DNA of 64,000 nt from Nemania diffusa (taxonomy: Eukaryota > Ascomycota > Sordariomycetes > Xylariales > Xylariaceae), in NCBI GenBank assembly GCA_038501195.1, contig JBBPUQ010000008.1, positions 3,606,501-3,670,500 on the forward strand, read 5' to 3'. The translations under genes were made by a program, and so were the position numbers. The notes beneath the pieces were generated by a model, which saw only the letters and a list, made by a program, of their open reading frames with translations, made no database searches and was not told where the DNA came from. How positions within the stretch are numbered: position 1 is the stretch's first letter; each line of letters starts with the position of its first letter. Shown in pieces: positions 42,394 to 56,205 of the stretch.

Positions 42394-45300
42394 ATATTAA
42401 ACTTTTATTTAAAAAAAATATTTATTTATATAAATAAACTTTTAGCTAAATTATAATAATATTATATTATATTATTATAAATTAATATTTATATTATTTT
42501 AAAAGATTTTAACTTTATTTTTATAAATTTAAAAAATATTAATTTATAATATATTTAATATTTTTAATTTAATAGTTTAATTTTTTTTTATAATAATTTT
42601 ATATATTAAATAAAATAAAAAAGTAAAATATATAAAAATTTATTATTATTTAAATATTGTTTTAAAACTTTTAATTAATTTAAAAATTTAAACTTTTAAA
42701 AAGTAGTTAGTTTTTTTTTAATTATAAATATATTAAAAATATTTATTTAAAAATTTAAAAATTTTGTAAAAAAAATATAATAAAGAATTTTTTAAATAAT
42801 AATAAAATCTTTTTTTTTTTTAAATAATATAAATATATTTTATAAATATTATAAATATTTAGTTTTAATAATTAAAATAATTATAATATTATTAATAAAA
42901 ATATAGCAAAAGTTTTAATATAATAATAATAATTTATTTATAAATTTTTAAATATAAATAAAATTTTTTTTAAAAATTTATTAAAACTATAATAAATTAT
43001 TTTAATTTTTTAAAATTAATTATAATAAATTTATTATAATATTTTAAATAAAATTTAAATTAATAAAAAAATAATATAATATTAATTATTATAATATTTT
43101 TTTATATTAAATTAATAAAATAATTTTAAATTATAATAATAAAAAGTAATTATTAAATATTATAATTTTATTTAAAGTTTATAAATTAAAAATTAAATAA
43201 AAATCAGCTTTTTTTTTTTTTTTTTAAATTATAAAAATAAAATAAATAAAAAAAAATAGTTTATTTATTTATTTTATATAATTTTATTTATAAAATTAAT
43301 TAAAAATAATATTTATTATTTTTTAATTTTAAATATTAAAAAATATATATATATAAGTTTAGTTTTATATTTTATTAATTATTTATTAATAAAATTTATA
43401 TTTAATTTTTTTAAATTTTAAATATATTTTTTAATAATTATAAAGATTTTTTAGCTATAATATTATTATTTATAAAAATAAACTATTTATTTAAAGTTTT
43501 AATTTTTTTTTTAAAAAAACTTTTTAATTTTTAAAATAAAAGTTATTTTTAAAATTTTAAATTTAAGCTTTTTTATTTTAAGTTTTTTTAATAAAAAAAA
43601 ATATATTTAATAATTATTTATTTATAATAGTTTATATTATATTATAAATTATATTATTAATAAAATTTACAAAAAAAATTTATATTGTTTTAATATATTA
43701 ATTAATATTAATATATTTTTAATATTTAATATATTATTAAAATTAATTATAATATTAAAATTAAATAAATATATATTTAATATAATAGTTATAATAATAA
43801 AAATTATAATTAATAATTAATTTATATAATAAATATTAAATAATTTAAAATTATTAAAAATAAAAATATTTATTTTAATAATATTTATATTTATATTTTT
43901 TATATTAATTATAATTAAAATTAATTTTTAATTAATAAATATTTAAAATATAATAATTTTAATTATTATTAATTTTATAGTTATTATTATAGTTTTAAAA
44001 CATTTTTTTTATATATTTTTAATATTTTTATTTATATATTGTTATTTTTAAATTATATTAATTTATATTTTTTTAAAAATATTTTTAATTTTTAATAATA
44101 AATTAACAAATATTATTAATTTAAATATAAAAGAATTAATTAATAATATTATATTATTTTTTTAAATTAATTAAAATATAAAAGTTTTATTTAATAATAA
44201 AAATTTATAAATTATAAATATTTATATTATTAAATTTAATATAAATAATATTTTTTATATTAAAATAATTTTTTATATATATAAATATATTTATAAATAT
44301 ATTTAAAAAATATTTTTAAAATTAAATATATTAACAAAAATTATTATATTAATATAATGATTAATTTTAAAGTTATAAAAGTTTAAAAATTTATTTTTAA
44401 ATAATAAAATTAATTTAATATTAAATTTTATTAATTTTAAAAATTTATATTTATTATATTTTAATAAATTAAATTTAAATTTAATTTATTTTATATAATA
44501 TATTTTTTATTTATTTATATTTTTAACTTTATTATTGTTTAATTTAATAATATATTTAAATTAATTATATAATAATTTTTACTAAGTTTTTTTTTAATAG
44601 TAATTATAAAATATTAAAATATATTATTAATAATTTAATATATTATTTTAAATTTATAAAACTATAAAAAAACTTATTATAGTTTCAAAATAATAAATTT
44701 ATTTTTTAAATTAGTTATATTTTTAAATTTATAATTAAATATAAAAAAAACAATATTTAAAATAAATAAAAAGTTATATTATTTAATATTTACTTTTAAA
44801 TAATAAAATAACTTATTTTTTATTAAAAATAATATATAATATTATTAATATATATATATAATTAAATATATAAATAATAAATTTAATATATTTTTATATA
44901 TATTAATTACATTTTTTAATTAAATTAAAAGTTTTATTATAATATTTATATATAATATTATAATTAATTATAATAAATGTTTTATTGTTTAAATTTAAGT
45001 TTAAAAATAAAAAAGTTAATATTAAAAACTAAAGTTTTTTTTTTTTTTATATTATATAAACTTAATTTTTTGTTTTTTTATATTTATTTTAATATTTATT
45101 ATAATTATTTTTAAATTTAAAGCTTTTTTTATTTATAAAAGTTTATTATTTTTATACTATAACTAAAAAAATATTTAGTTTTTATTATTTTATTTATTTT
45201 TTTAATAGTTATATTAATAAAGAAAAACTTTTTAAATAATTATTATTATAAATAAAAGCTTTGTTTTAACAATATATAATATATATTTTATTAATATATT

Positions 45301-45993
45301 ATTATTTTTAAAAAAAATATAAATAATTTTTAATATTTAAATTTATATATATATAAATAGCTATTATAATTTTATATTAATTATTGTTACTTTTATTAAA
45401 AGTTTTTATTATTTTAATATATTATAGCTTTTTTTAAATAAACTATATTATTATTATTTTATTATATAATATATTTTATAATATAAAAATATTTTAATTG
45501 AATTTTTTAAATGCTATTATAAATTATATTAAAAATTAATTAATTAATTCTTTTAATAATATATTTAAATTTTAAATTTTTAAATTTATTTTAAACTTTA
45601 TAGTTAATTTAATAATTTATTATAAACTATTAATTTAATTAAAAAAGTTTGTTATAAAATTAAAATCTAATAAATATTATTTTTAATTAATTTAAAATTT
45701 TTTATAAAAAAAATAAATTATTTTATAAAATAATATATATTAATAAATATTAATTTATTACTATTAATAATTATATTAATATTATTATAACTTTTATAAT
45801 TAAATTTAAATTAATTAATATTTATTTATTTAAAATAATATTAATATTAAAAATTATTATTAATACAATTAAAAGTGTGATTTTATTTATTAACTTATAA
45901 AATTAATATTTTTTTTATAAAATTAAAAAGTTATATAAATAAAAAAAATAATATATTGTTTTTATTACTGTTAAAGTTATAACTTAATAAATT

Positions 45994-46024
<31 letters not shown>

Positions 46025-48124
46025 TTATTAAAAAATTTTTTAAAATTAAAAACTTTAAATAATTAATATTAAAGTTTAAATATTTAATATTATTAACATT
46101 TATAACTATAAATTAAAAATTAAAACTTTTATTAATATATAATAAAATATTATAATAAAATATTATATAAAATATTTTTATATAGATTATTAAATGATTT
46201 TTTTATAAATAGCTATAATATAAAAAAGCAATTATTATTATATTATATTATATTATATATATAATAAATATAAATTAAATATTAATTAATTAATATTTAA
46301 AAAAATATAATATATAATATTAATTTTAAATAAAAATCATTTATTATAATTATTTTTTAAAATTAACAATTATTTTATAAAGTGATTATATTTATATTAT
46401 ATATTGTAACTTTTTTATATAATTTAATATTAAATTAAATAAATAAAGTAGTTATAATTAAAAAAAATATATTATTTAATATTATAAATATATATTATAT
46501 AAATATATTTATAGTAATTATTATTAAATTAATAAATTTTGTTATTAATATTAATAAAGTTTTAAAAAAGTATTTTTTTAACATTTATATAACTATAAAC
46601 TTTTTTATATTTATTTTTAATATAAAAGTTAATAATAAAATATTTTTTATTTTTTAAAGTATTTTTTATAACAAAAAATTTATTTTTTTATAAAATTTAT
46701 TTATAAATAAAAATAAAAATTATATAAATATAAACAATATATATAAATTAATAAAACTATTATAAATATAGTTAAAACAATTAATAAAATTATTATAATT
46801 TATAATTAATATTAATATTTTAAAAATTAATTTAATTATTACTGCAAAAATATTTATAAAATTTATAATTATTTATTGCTAAATTATAAATTTAATTATT
46901 ATTGTTTATATATTATTTATTATTATATTTATTATATTTTATAAAATAAACTTTTTTTTTTATTATATATTTATATATTATATTAAATGTTTTATTTATT
47001 TTATAGTTTTTTTTTTTTTTAATTATTAAATTTGTTTTAAAAATATTTTTAAATATAATAATTATTATTAAACTTTTAAAATATTGTTTTTATTATAATA
47101 TTTATATTTTTATTTATTTTAAAATTAAACAATATATTATTTATAATTTATAAATTTTATTTTATATATAATTATATATATAAAAATTAAAACTTTTAAA
47201 GTTTTTAAAATATTAAAATAATATTATTATAAAGCTTTAGTTATAATTAAAAATTAAATTATTATAAAAATTTTATTATATTAAATTTTATTAATTTTAA
47301 TATAAAATTTTTAATAACAATAAATAAATAAAACTTTTTAATTATAAAAAAGCTTTTGTTTTTGTTTATAAATATGTTTTTTTTATATTTTTATTTAATA
47401 TATATAATAAAAATATAGCAAAATAATATAACAAAATAAATAAAACAATTAAAAAATTATATTAATATAATAAAAAAATAAAACAAAAATATTTTTTAAA
47501 AATATAAAATATAATATAAAGTTTATAAAAACATTTAATAATTAACTATTAATTAAATAAATATATATATATAAATTAATAAATTTTATAAAAATATTTA
47601 ATTAATAAAATAAATATATAATAATTTAAATTATATAAAAAAAAAAAAAACTAAATTTAACTATATATAATAAAATTTTAATATAATTATTATAATTTAA
47701 AAATAAAATAAATTAATATTTAAAAAACGATTAGTTAAAAATATTATAAATATTAATTATAATTAAATATAATTAAAAAAAGTTAATATAACTATTTTAA
47801 TATATAAAAATATAAAAATATAAAAATAATATAAAAATTTTTATATTAATTTATATTAACTTATAAAAACTTTAATAATAATTAATTATTTAAAATAAAA
47901 ATTTTATTAAATTTAATTAATATTATAATTAAATAATAAAAGTTTAATTTAAATATAATAATATATTATTAAAAATATATATATTAAAATTAAAATATTT
48001 AAATAATAAAATTTTAATTTAAATAAAATATTTTAACTAATATATTATAAATAATATATAATTTATTAACAAAAAAAAAACTAAAAATATAAAATTATTT
48101 AATTATAAAATTTATTATATTATT
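42394..48124 (+). mobile_element. Internal part of repeat V, left copy
   Basis: The first ~740 bp (42,400-43,140) match the reverse complement of 49,140-49,860 and a further block (44,400-44,600) matches 48,890-49,090. Between these blocks the left copy has ~1.2 kb that the right copy lacks. From ~44,900 to 48,124 no second copy and no protein trace were found. An ATT microsatellite lies at about 45,991-46,030. Almost no G or C remains, so gene content cannot be read. Confidence 0.5.
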
Positions 48125-48348
48125 TAATAAAATTTATTATAAATAATATTTATATTTAAATTTTAAAAAATATAATATAAATTAAAAAAAGTAAATTTGT
48201 AAAATTAAATTAAAAAAAATTTTAAAAGTTTTTTTTATTTATTTAATTTATTAATATAAAATAGTTTTAAATAAAACTAATAATAAAAATATATATAAAG
48301 TAGTTTTAAAAAATTTATTTTTTAAAACTTTTATATTTATTTATATTA
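48125..48348 (+). repeat. LTR of repeat family V (copy 2)
   Basis: 224 bp, same length and orientation as 27566-27789. Directly after it (48,349) begins sequence belonging to the inverted right-hand V copy, so this LTR forms the junction between the two V copies. Confidence 0.75.
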
Positions 48349-51300
48349 TAAAAGTTGTAATTATAATAAATTTAATAATTTATAATTAAAAATTTAAAAG
48401 TATAAAATATTAAAAGTTTTATAATAAATATAATATTATATATTTTAAAAAAAAATAAAAAATAAAAAAACAAAAAAATAAACTTAATTTTTTTAATTAA
48501 ATTAATATATTTATATAAATATTTTATATTTTTTATTTTTATTTTTTTATATTTATTATTTTATTTAATATTAAATAAATTTATTATTTTAAATATAAAT
48601 ATAGTTTATAATAATTCTTTTTATATAAAAAAAAAGTCAATTTAAGTTTTTATTATAATAAATATTTAAATTATAAGTTTTTTATAAATTAATATTTTTA
48701 AATAATAAAAAAATGTTTTTAATATATATAATTAATTTATATATAAAAACTTTTAATTTTTATTATATTTTTATTATATTAATAATTAATTTAATAAAAT
48801 TATTAATTAATTAATTTAAATTTAAATTAATTTAAACTTTATAAAAAAAAATTAATAAAAATAATTATATAATTTATTTAAATATAAAAACAAACTATAT
48901 TTTTATTATTAAAAAGTTATTTAATTAATTTAAATATATTATTAAAATAAAAAATAACAATTTTAAAAATATAAATAAAAAAATATATATTATATAAAAT
49001 AAATAAAATTTAAATTTTATTTATTAAAATATAATAAATATAAATTTTTTAAATTAATAAAATTTAAAAAATTAAATTAAATATTAAACTATAATATTAA
49101 ATTAATATTATTATTTAAAAATAAAATTTTAAATTTTTATAATATTAAAATTAATTATTAAATTAATATAACAATTTTTATTAATATATTTAATTTTAAT
49201 TTTTTTTTAAATATATTTAATTAATTTTAAAAATTAAAATAATTTATTATAGTTTTAATAAATTTTTTTTTTTTTTATTATTTATATTTAAAAATTTATA
49301 AATAAATTATTATAATTATATTATAAATTTTATTATATTTTAATTAATAATATTATAATTTTTTTAATTATTAAAATTAAATATTTATAAAATATATTTA
49401 TATTATTTTTAAAAAAAATTATTATTATTATTTAAAAACTTATTTATTATATATTTTTTTATAAAACTTTTAAATATTTAAATAAATATTTTTAATATAT
49501 TTATAATTAAAAAAAAACTAATAATATTTTAAAATTTTAAAATTTTAAATTAATTCAAAATTTTAAAACAATATTTAAATAATAATAAGTTTTAATATAT
49601 ATTACTTTTTTATTATATTTAATATATAAAACTATTATAAAAATAAAAAAATAAACTATTAAATTAACAGTATTAAATAATTAAAGTTATAAATATTAAT
49701 TTTAATAAATATTAAATATATTATAAATTAATATTTTTTAAATTTATAAAAACAAAACTAAAACTTTTTAAAATAATATAAATATTAATTTATAATAATA
49801 TAATATTATATTATTATAATTTAATTTAAATTTTATTTATATAAATAAATATTTTTTTAAATAAAAGTTTTATATAATAATATTTTATTTAAAACATAAA
49901 TATATATATAAACTTAATTTAATTATATTTTTTAATTATTTTATATTTTTATTAAAAATATATTATAGTTTTTTAAAAATAAAAATAATTTATATTATAT
50001 AAATATATAAATATTTAAAAACTATAATAAAAGTATTATATAATTTAATAATTATATTTATAAATTATTATTTTATTAAATATATTTTAAATTAAATTAA
50101 TTTAAATATAAATTTAATAAATTATATTAATAAATATTTAATATATATATTAATTTATTTATTATAATATAAATTATAAATATATTATTTATATAAATCT
50201 TTTATTTTTATTTTTAATATATTAAATTAATTATAAAATTTAATAATTTATTAAAACTTTAATTTTTAATTTAATATAATTTATAATATTTAAAACAATT
50301 ATAAATAAAAAAATTAAATTTAAATTTATAATTAATTATAATAAAAAAATTTTAATATTATAAATTTTAAAAAACTATTTATAAAAATTATAAAAATATT
50401 ATAAATTTTCTATTTTTTAATTAATTATTTATTATAATTAATAAATTTTTAAATATAATATATAATATAAATAAAAAAAAACTTTTAAAACATTATTAAT
50501 TTATTTAATTAAAAAATATAAAACTAATAAAAACTATTGTTATAAATTTTATTATAAAACTATTTAAAGTTTTAATAATTATTATTTTATAATATTTAAA
50601 TTAAATGTTAAAATATAAAATATTTATAATTATAATTTATATTATATTTAAATATATATTTTATATTTTAAAATATAAAATATATATAATTATTTATTAA
50701 ATTATAATATTAATTATATAGTTTTTATTAATTAATTAAAAAATATTTAATAATATTATTTTTAATTATAATTAAAAGTTTATATTGTAGTTTTAAAAAA
50801 AATTATAAATAAATTTTAAAATGAAATTATTTATAATTATAATATATCATTTTTAAAATAATAATTTATTAAAAAGAAAAACTAAACTATAAAAATAACT
50901 ATTTAATATTATATATTTATATATTATAAAAAAAAATTAAATAAATATATTGTTTATATTATAATAAAATTTAAATAATATATATTTAAATTTATTTAAA
51001 TTGTTTATATATAAATAGTTATTTAATTTTTAATTTTTAAAATTAAATAATATTTTAATTTAAATAAACTAAAAAAACTATATAATTAAAAATATTTTTA
51101 TAAATATATAAAATTAATTATAAATTTTATAATAATATATATAAATTAATAAAGTTTAAAATTAATAATAAAATTTATTTAAAACTTTATAATAATTATT
51201 ATTTATTTAATAAACTTTTTTAAAAAATATTTATAATAATAAATTAAATTAAAAAAAACTAATTAAAAAATTAATTAATTAATATATAAATTAAACTTTT

Positions 51301-51880
51301 TAAAAACTTTTAATATATATTTAATTATTTTTATTATATATTTATTATTTAATATATATAAAAAACTTGTTTTATTATAAAATTTTTATATTAAAGTTTA
51401 TTTATAATAAATAAAATTTTAATAAAAAAATTAAATAAATAAATTTAAACATAAATTTAATTATTTAATTAAATAAAAAAGCTATAAATATCAAAATAAT
51501 TAATAATAATTAAAATAATAATTTTATAATTTTAAAATATTAATTTAAAATATTTAATTTAAAAAAAAAATTGTTTATTTTTTTTAAAAAAAATTAAAAA
51601 ATTTAAAAATATTTAAAAAAATAAAATTAATAAATATTATATATATTTATTAAAAATAATAATTTTTTATATATAATAATATTTAATATAAACAAATATA
51701 AAAATTTTAAAAAATAAATTTTTTAAAATTATTTTATATATATTTTTAATATTAAATTTATTTAAAATTAACTTATATTAATAAATTAAATAAATAAAAG
51801 AAGCTTTTAAATTTTTTTTTTAATTTATATTATATTTTTATATATTTAAATATAAATATTATTTATAATAAACTATATTA
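48349..51880 (-). mobile_element. Repeat V, right copy (truncated)
   Basis: Inverted relative to the left copy. Reading leftwards from its LTR (51880-51684), it matches 27,790-28,112, 34,798-36,482 and 42,394-~44,600 without the gypsy B and copia III insertions, so it preserves both empty sites (near 51,335 and 49,866). It ends at 48,349 against an LTR of the left copy and has no second LTR of its own. The element inserted next to the 3' end of copia I-2 after a short G-T-rich stretch. Confidence 0.7.
51684..51880 (-). repeat. LTR of repeat family V (copy 3)
   Basis: About 197 bp in plus coordinates, slightly shorter than the 224-226 bp of the other copies because of internal deletions in the T-rich part. 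Right end CTATATTA matches the CTTTATTA end of the solo copy at 59,573. Confidence 0.72.
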
Positions 51881-52427
51881 GTTTTTTTTTATATTATATA
51901 ATTATTTTTATAATTAATAATAAATATATTTATATATATAATATATAATATAAAACTTAAAATATATTTATATATATAATAAATCATAAAACTTTATAAT
52001 ATATAATATAAAACTTAAAATATATTTTTAAATATATTATTAAATAAATTAATATATTATTATTTAATTATTTAATATTATATAATATATTAAATATAAA
52101 TATAATTAAATTTATTAAAAATCTTTAATTTGTTTTTTTTTTTTTTTTTTACTTTTTTTTTATAGTTATTTTAATATATATATTTTTATATTTATATTAT
52201 ATGTTTATTATAATTAAATAAAAAAACTATTTATTAATTAATTTATAAATTTTTTAAATAATTATTTATTTAATAAATATAATAAAATTATATATTAATA
52301 TATAATAATTAAATAATTTATTAATATTGTAAAAACTATTATATTATAGCTTTTTTTTACTGCTTTTTATAAATATTTTAATTTTGCGTTTTAAATATAT
52401 TATTAATATATATATAAGTTGTTTAAC

Positions 52428-52465
<38 letters not shown>

Positions 52466-53145
52466 AAGCTTTTTATTATTATTTTTTTTACTTTTTTATA
52501 CTTTAATATTTATAAAAATAAATATATTTTTATTCATATTTATAATGTTTTATTAATAAGTTTGTTTATTTATTTAATCTTTTTTTTTTTTTTAGTTTTA
52601 ATTAATTAATAATAAATATATTAAATATTTATAAATATTTTAATAAAAATATAATATTAATTATATTATTTTGTTTTTTAAAGCTATTAAATTATTTATA
52701 AATTATTTATATATTTATATTTTTTTTATAATATTTGTTATATTTGTTTTTTTTAAATTTATAAATTTATTAACTATTATTTAATAATATTTATATAGCA
52801 ATTAAATATAGTTTTTTAAAAAAAACTTATAAAACTTATTATTTATAATATATTTATAATATTTTTAAAAATTATTTAAATAAAATTTATTAAAAAGTTA
52901 TAAATTATAATAATTATTATATATATTTTTTTAATAGTTATATATATAAAACTATATAAATAAGTTTTTTTTAAATTAATATAATTTTAATTAATTAATT
53001 AATTTAAGTTTATTAACATTTATTAAGTTTTTTATATTTTATATAATATTTTTATTAATAATATTTTTATTGTTAAATTTGTTGTTTTTTATATTATTGT
53101 TTATATTTTTTTAAAGTTATTAAAAGTTAATATAAACTATATATA

Positions 53146-53153
<8 letters not shown>

Positions 53154-53180
<27 letters not shown>
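53154..53180. repeat. (AT)n microsatellite
   Basis: 27 bp of alternating A and T at the 3' end of the copia I-2 coding part, in the place where copia I-1 has a 35-bp T run. Confidence 0.9.
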
Positions 53181-53184
<4 letters not shown>

Positions 53185-53399
53185 CTAGTTGATGTTTTTA
53201 AATTAAGCTTAAACTACTGCAGTAATAAAATCGTTTATATATAAAAAAATATTTTTTAAATCTTTTTTTAAATATATATAGTTTAATAAACTTTAAATTA
53301 TTTTTTTTTTTTTTTTTTTTCTATTGTTTAATTAATTTGTTTTAAATAACTATTAGTTATAATTATTTATTTTTTAGCTATTTTATTAAGTTTTTATTT

Positions 53400-56205
53400 A
53401 TTAACTAGTTTTTAAATTAATTAATAATAATTAAAACATTTATTAAAAAGTTAAATTATTAAAAGATTATAATTAGTTTTAATTATATTAAAAATATAAA
53501 TTATTTTTATTATATTAAAGTTTTAATAAATTTATTAACATTTATTTTATTAATAAATATATATTTTATTATAAATTTTTTATATTTGATTTTTTAATAT
53601 AATTAATAATTATTTATATTTATATATTTTAAGTTAATATATAAAACTGTTATTTTTTTAATAATTAATTTTTTAATTTATTAATTTTAATATTATATAT
53701 ATATATATTAGTTATTAAAATTAATATTAAACTTATTAATTAATTAATTAAAATATATAGTTTTTTAATTATTTATATAAAAATCAAAAGTTTAGTTTTA
53801 ATAATAAATATAATAATTATATTTTGTTTATTAATTTTTTATTTTATAATATATATTTAAAAACATTTTTAATTAAAAATATTATTACTAAATAAAATAT
53901 TATTAATTATTATAAAGCTATTTTTATTATTAAATTATAAAATATATAATTAAATATTTAATAAATAAAATAAAAACTTATTAATTATTTTATAATGTTT
54001 AAATAATAAATTATAATTATAACAAATTAATTATAAAGTTTTAAATATTATATTAAAATATATAATTATTATAATATATAATATAAATTTTATTTTTTAT
54101 TAAAATATTTAAATATATATTAAATATTAAATTTTTTAATTTAGCTATTTTTTTAATATAAAAAGCTTTTTTATTTAATTTTTATAACTTTTATTTTTAA
54201 AAATTATTTTATATTGTTTTTTTTTATAAAGTTATATTTAATTTTTAAAACTTTAATTATTTTATTAATTATTTTTTAGTTTTTTGTTTATAAACTATTT
54301 TTATATTATTAATATAAATAAATAATAACATTTTATTTTTTAAAAATAATAAAGTTTATATTATATAAAAATAAATTTTATTTAATAAAATAATTTAATA
54401 AATTTTTTTTATTATAATAAAAAAATTTTATAATTTATTTAAAGTTTTTTATAATTAAACTATTATTTTAAACTTTTAATAATTTAATATTATATATATA
54501 TAAACTTTTTTAATTAATTTAATATTAACAAATATATTTATAATATTATATTATTTAAATTTTAATTTTAATTTAATAATAATAATTATTAATATATTAA
54601 TATAAATGTTTTTTTTTTGTTATATTTAAATTATAAATTTTTTTATATTATTAAATAAATTTTATATTTATTTTAATAGTTATATTTATTATATTTATAT
54701 ATATATTTATATATAATTAAATAATAAACTTTTTTATAAAAAGTTTTTTAATTTTTTTTTTAAATATTTATTTTAATATAGTTTTATAAATATATATATT
54801 TAGTTTTATAAAAATAAATTTTAAATAAATAATTAATAAATAAGTTATATTATTTTAAAAAAAAAAAATTTTAATAATAAATTTTTATTTTTTAAAATAA
54901 TAATTTTTAAAAATAAACTTTTTAATAATAGTTAAATAATTTAAAAGTTTTTTTTTTTTTTAAAATAATTTTATTAATACTTAATAATTATAATGTTTTA
55001 TTATAAAAAATATTACTTACTTTATTTTTAATATTTAATATTTAAAATTTGTTTTTTATATATATATAAATTTTTAAAAAAGTTATAATTTATTTAAAAG
55101 CTTTTTTTTATTAGTTTTTTTAAAAATTAATTTTTTTATTAATAAAGTTTTTTATAATATTAAATATTTATAATAAATTATTATAACTATATATAATATT
55201 TTTTAATAAATAAATTTGTTATATTTTTATTATTAATTTATTATTAATATATAATATATTATAAAGTTTTATTAAATAAAAATAAATGATTTATTTATTT
55301 ATAATAAATTAAAAAATAACATTTTAAATTAAATTTATAATTTATTTGTAATTTTTTTTTTGTTTATATAATAGTTAAAATTATAAAAATAAAAAATTAT
55401 TAAATTTAATAATATATTAAAAAAAAAAAAAAGTATTAAAAGTTTTAATTTAAATTTAATATTTATATAAAAATATATTTTTTAAAACAAATATATTAAA
55501 ATGTTATTTATAAATTTATTTTTATTTTATTTTATAATATTAATAATTTTTAATAATTTATTAACAAGTTTATTATTTTTAAAATAATTTTTTATATTTT
55601 TATTTATTTTTAAAATATTTTTATATTTAATTTTTTAAATTAATATTTTATAAATTTTTAAACTTGTTTAAATATTTATTAAAAGTTAAATTTTTTATAT
55701 TAATTTTTTTATTTTTTTATAATAATTATATATAATAAATATAAATAAATTAACAATTTATTAAACAATTTATTTATATTTTAAAATCAAGTTTTTAATA
55801 TTTATATTTTTTTTATTTTTTTTATTAAATTATAATAAATATTAAATAATTAAAAACTTTTAAATAAATTAATAATATATTTTTTTATAATTTATTATTT
55901 TTTATAAATTATTAAAATAAAAATAAAACTTTTTATAAAAAGTTTATTAATAATTAATTTATTTAAATATATAATTTTATAAATAAATTATTATATAAAT
56001 TATTTTAATTTATAAATAAAAAAATTTACAATTATTATATATTAAACTTATTTTTAATTTAATAATAGTTTTTATTTTTTTAACTTTATTATTAAAATTT
56101 TAAATATATAATAATAAAAATTTAAAAATAATATTATATTTTTTAATAAATAATTTATTAATATTAATAGTTTTTTATTTTTAATTTAATATTAAAATAA
56201 TAATT
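53400..56205 (-). pseudogene. Copia I-2 reverse transcriptase/RNase H remnant
   Basis: The reverse complement repeats the text seen in I-1: the carboxy-terminal block at ~53,560-53,400, RNase H around 53,800-53,650, and reverse transcriptase around 54,450-54,250 with YINN at 54,316-54,305. Almost all G and C are gone and stops are frequent. The integrase core should lie upstream at ~55,000-56,200, not recognisable by eye. Confidence 0.7.

Larger units (their letters stand above)
27566..48348 (+). mobile_element. LTR-flanked repeat V, left copy, carrying gypsy B and copia III
   Basis: Two 224-bp direct repeats (27566-27789 and 48125-48348) enclose three pieces (27790-28112, 34798-36482, 42394-48124) split by gypsy B and copia III. 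The first two pieces and part of the third match, inverted, the right copy at 48,349-51,880. Flanks of the outer repeats (ATTTA at the left, TAAAA at the right) do not match, so the two LTRs may not come from one insertion event. The coding class is unknown: I could not recognise a reverse transcriptase, because this family is almost devoid of G and C. Confidence 0.6.

Noticed and set aside
27566..48348. A single insertion bounded by both V LTRs with matching target duplication
   Set aside because: The flanks are ATTTA and TAAAA, which do not match and cannot be made to match by C-to-T or G-to-A changes; the pair may come from different events.
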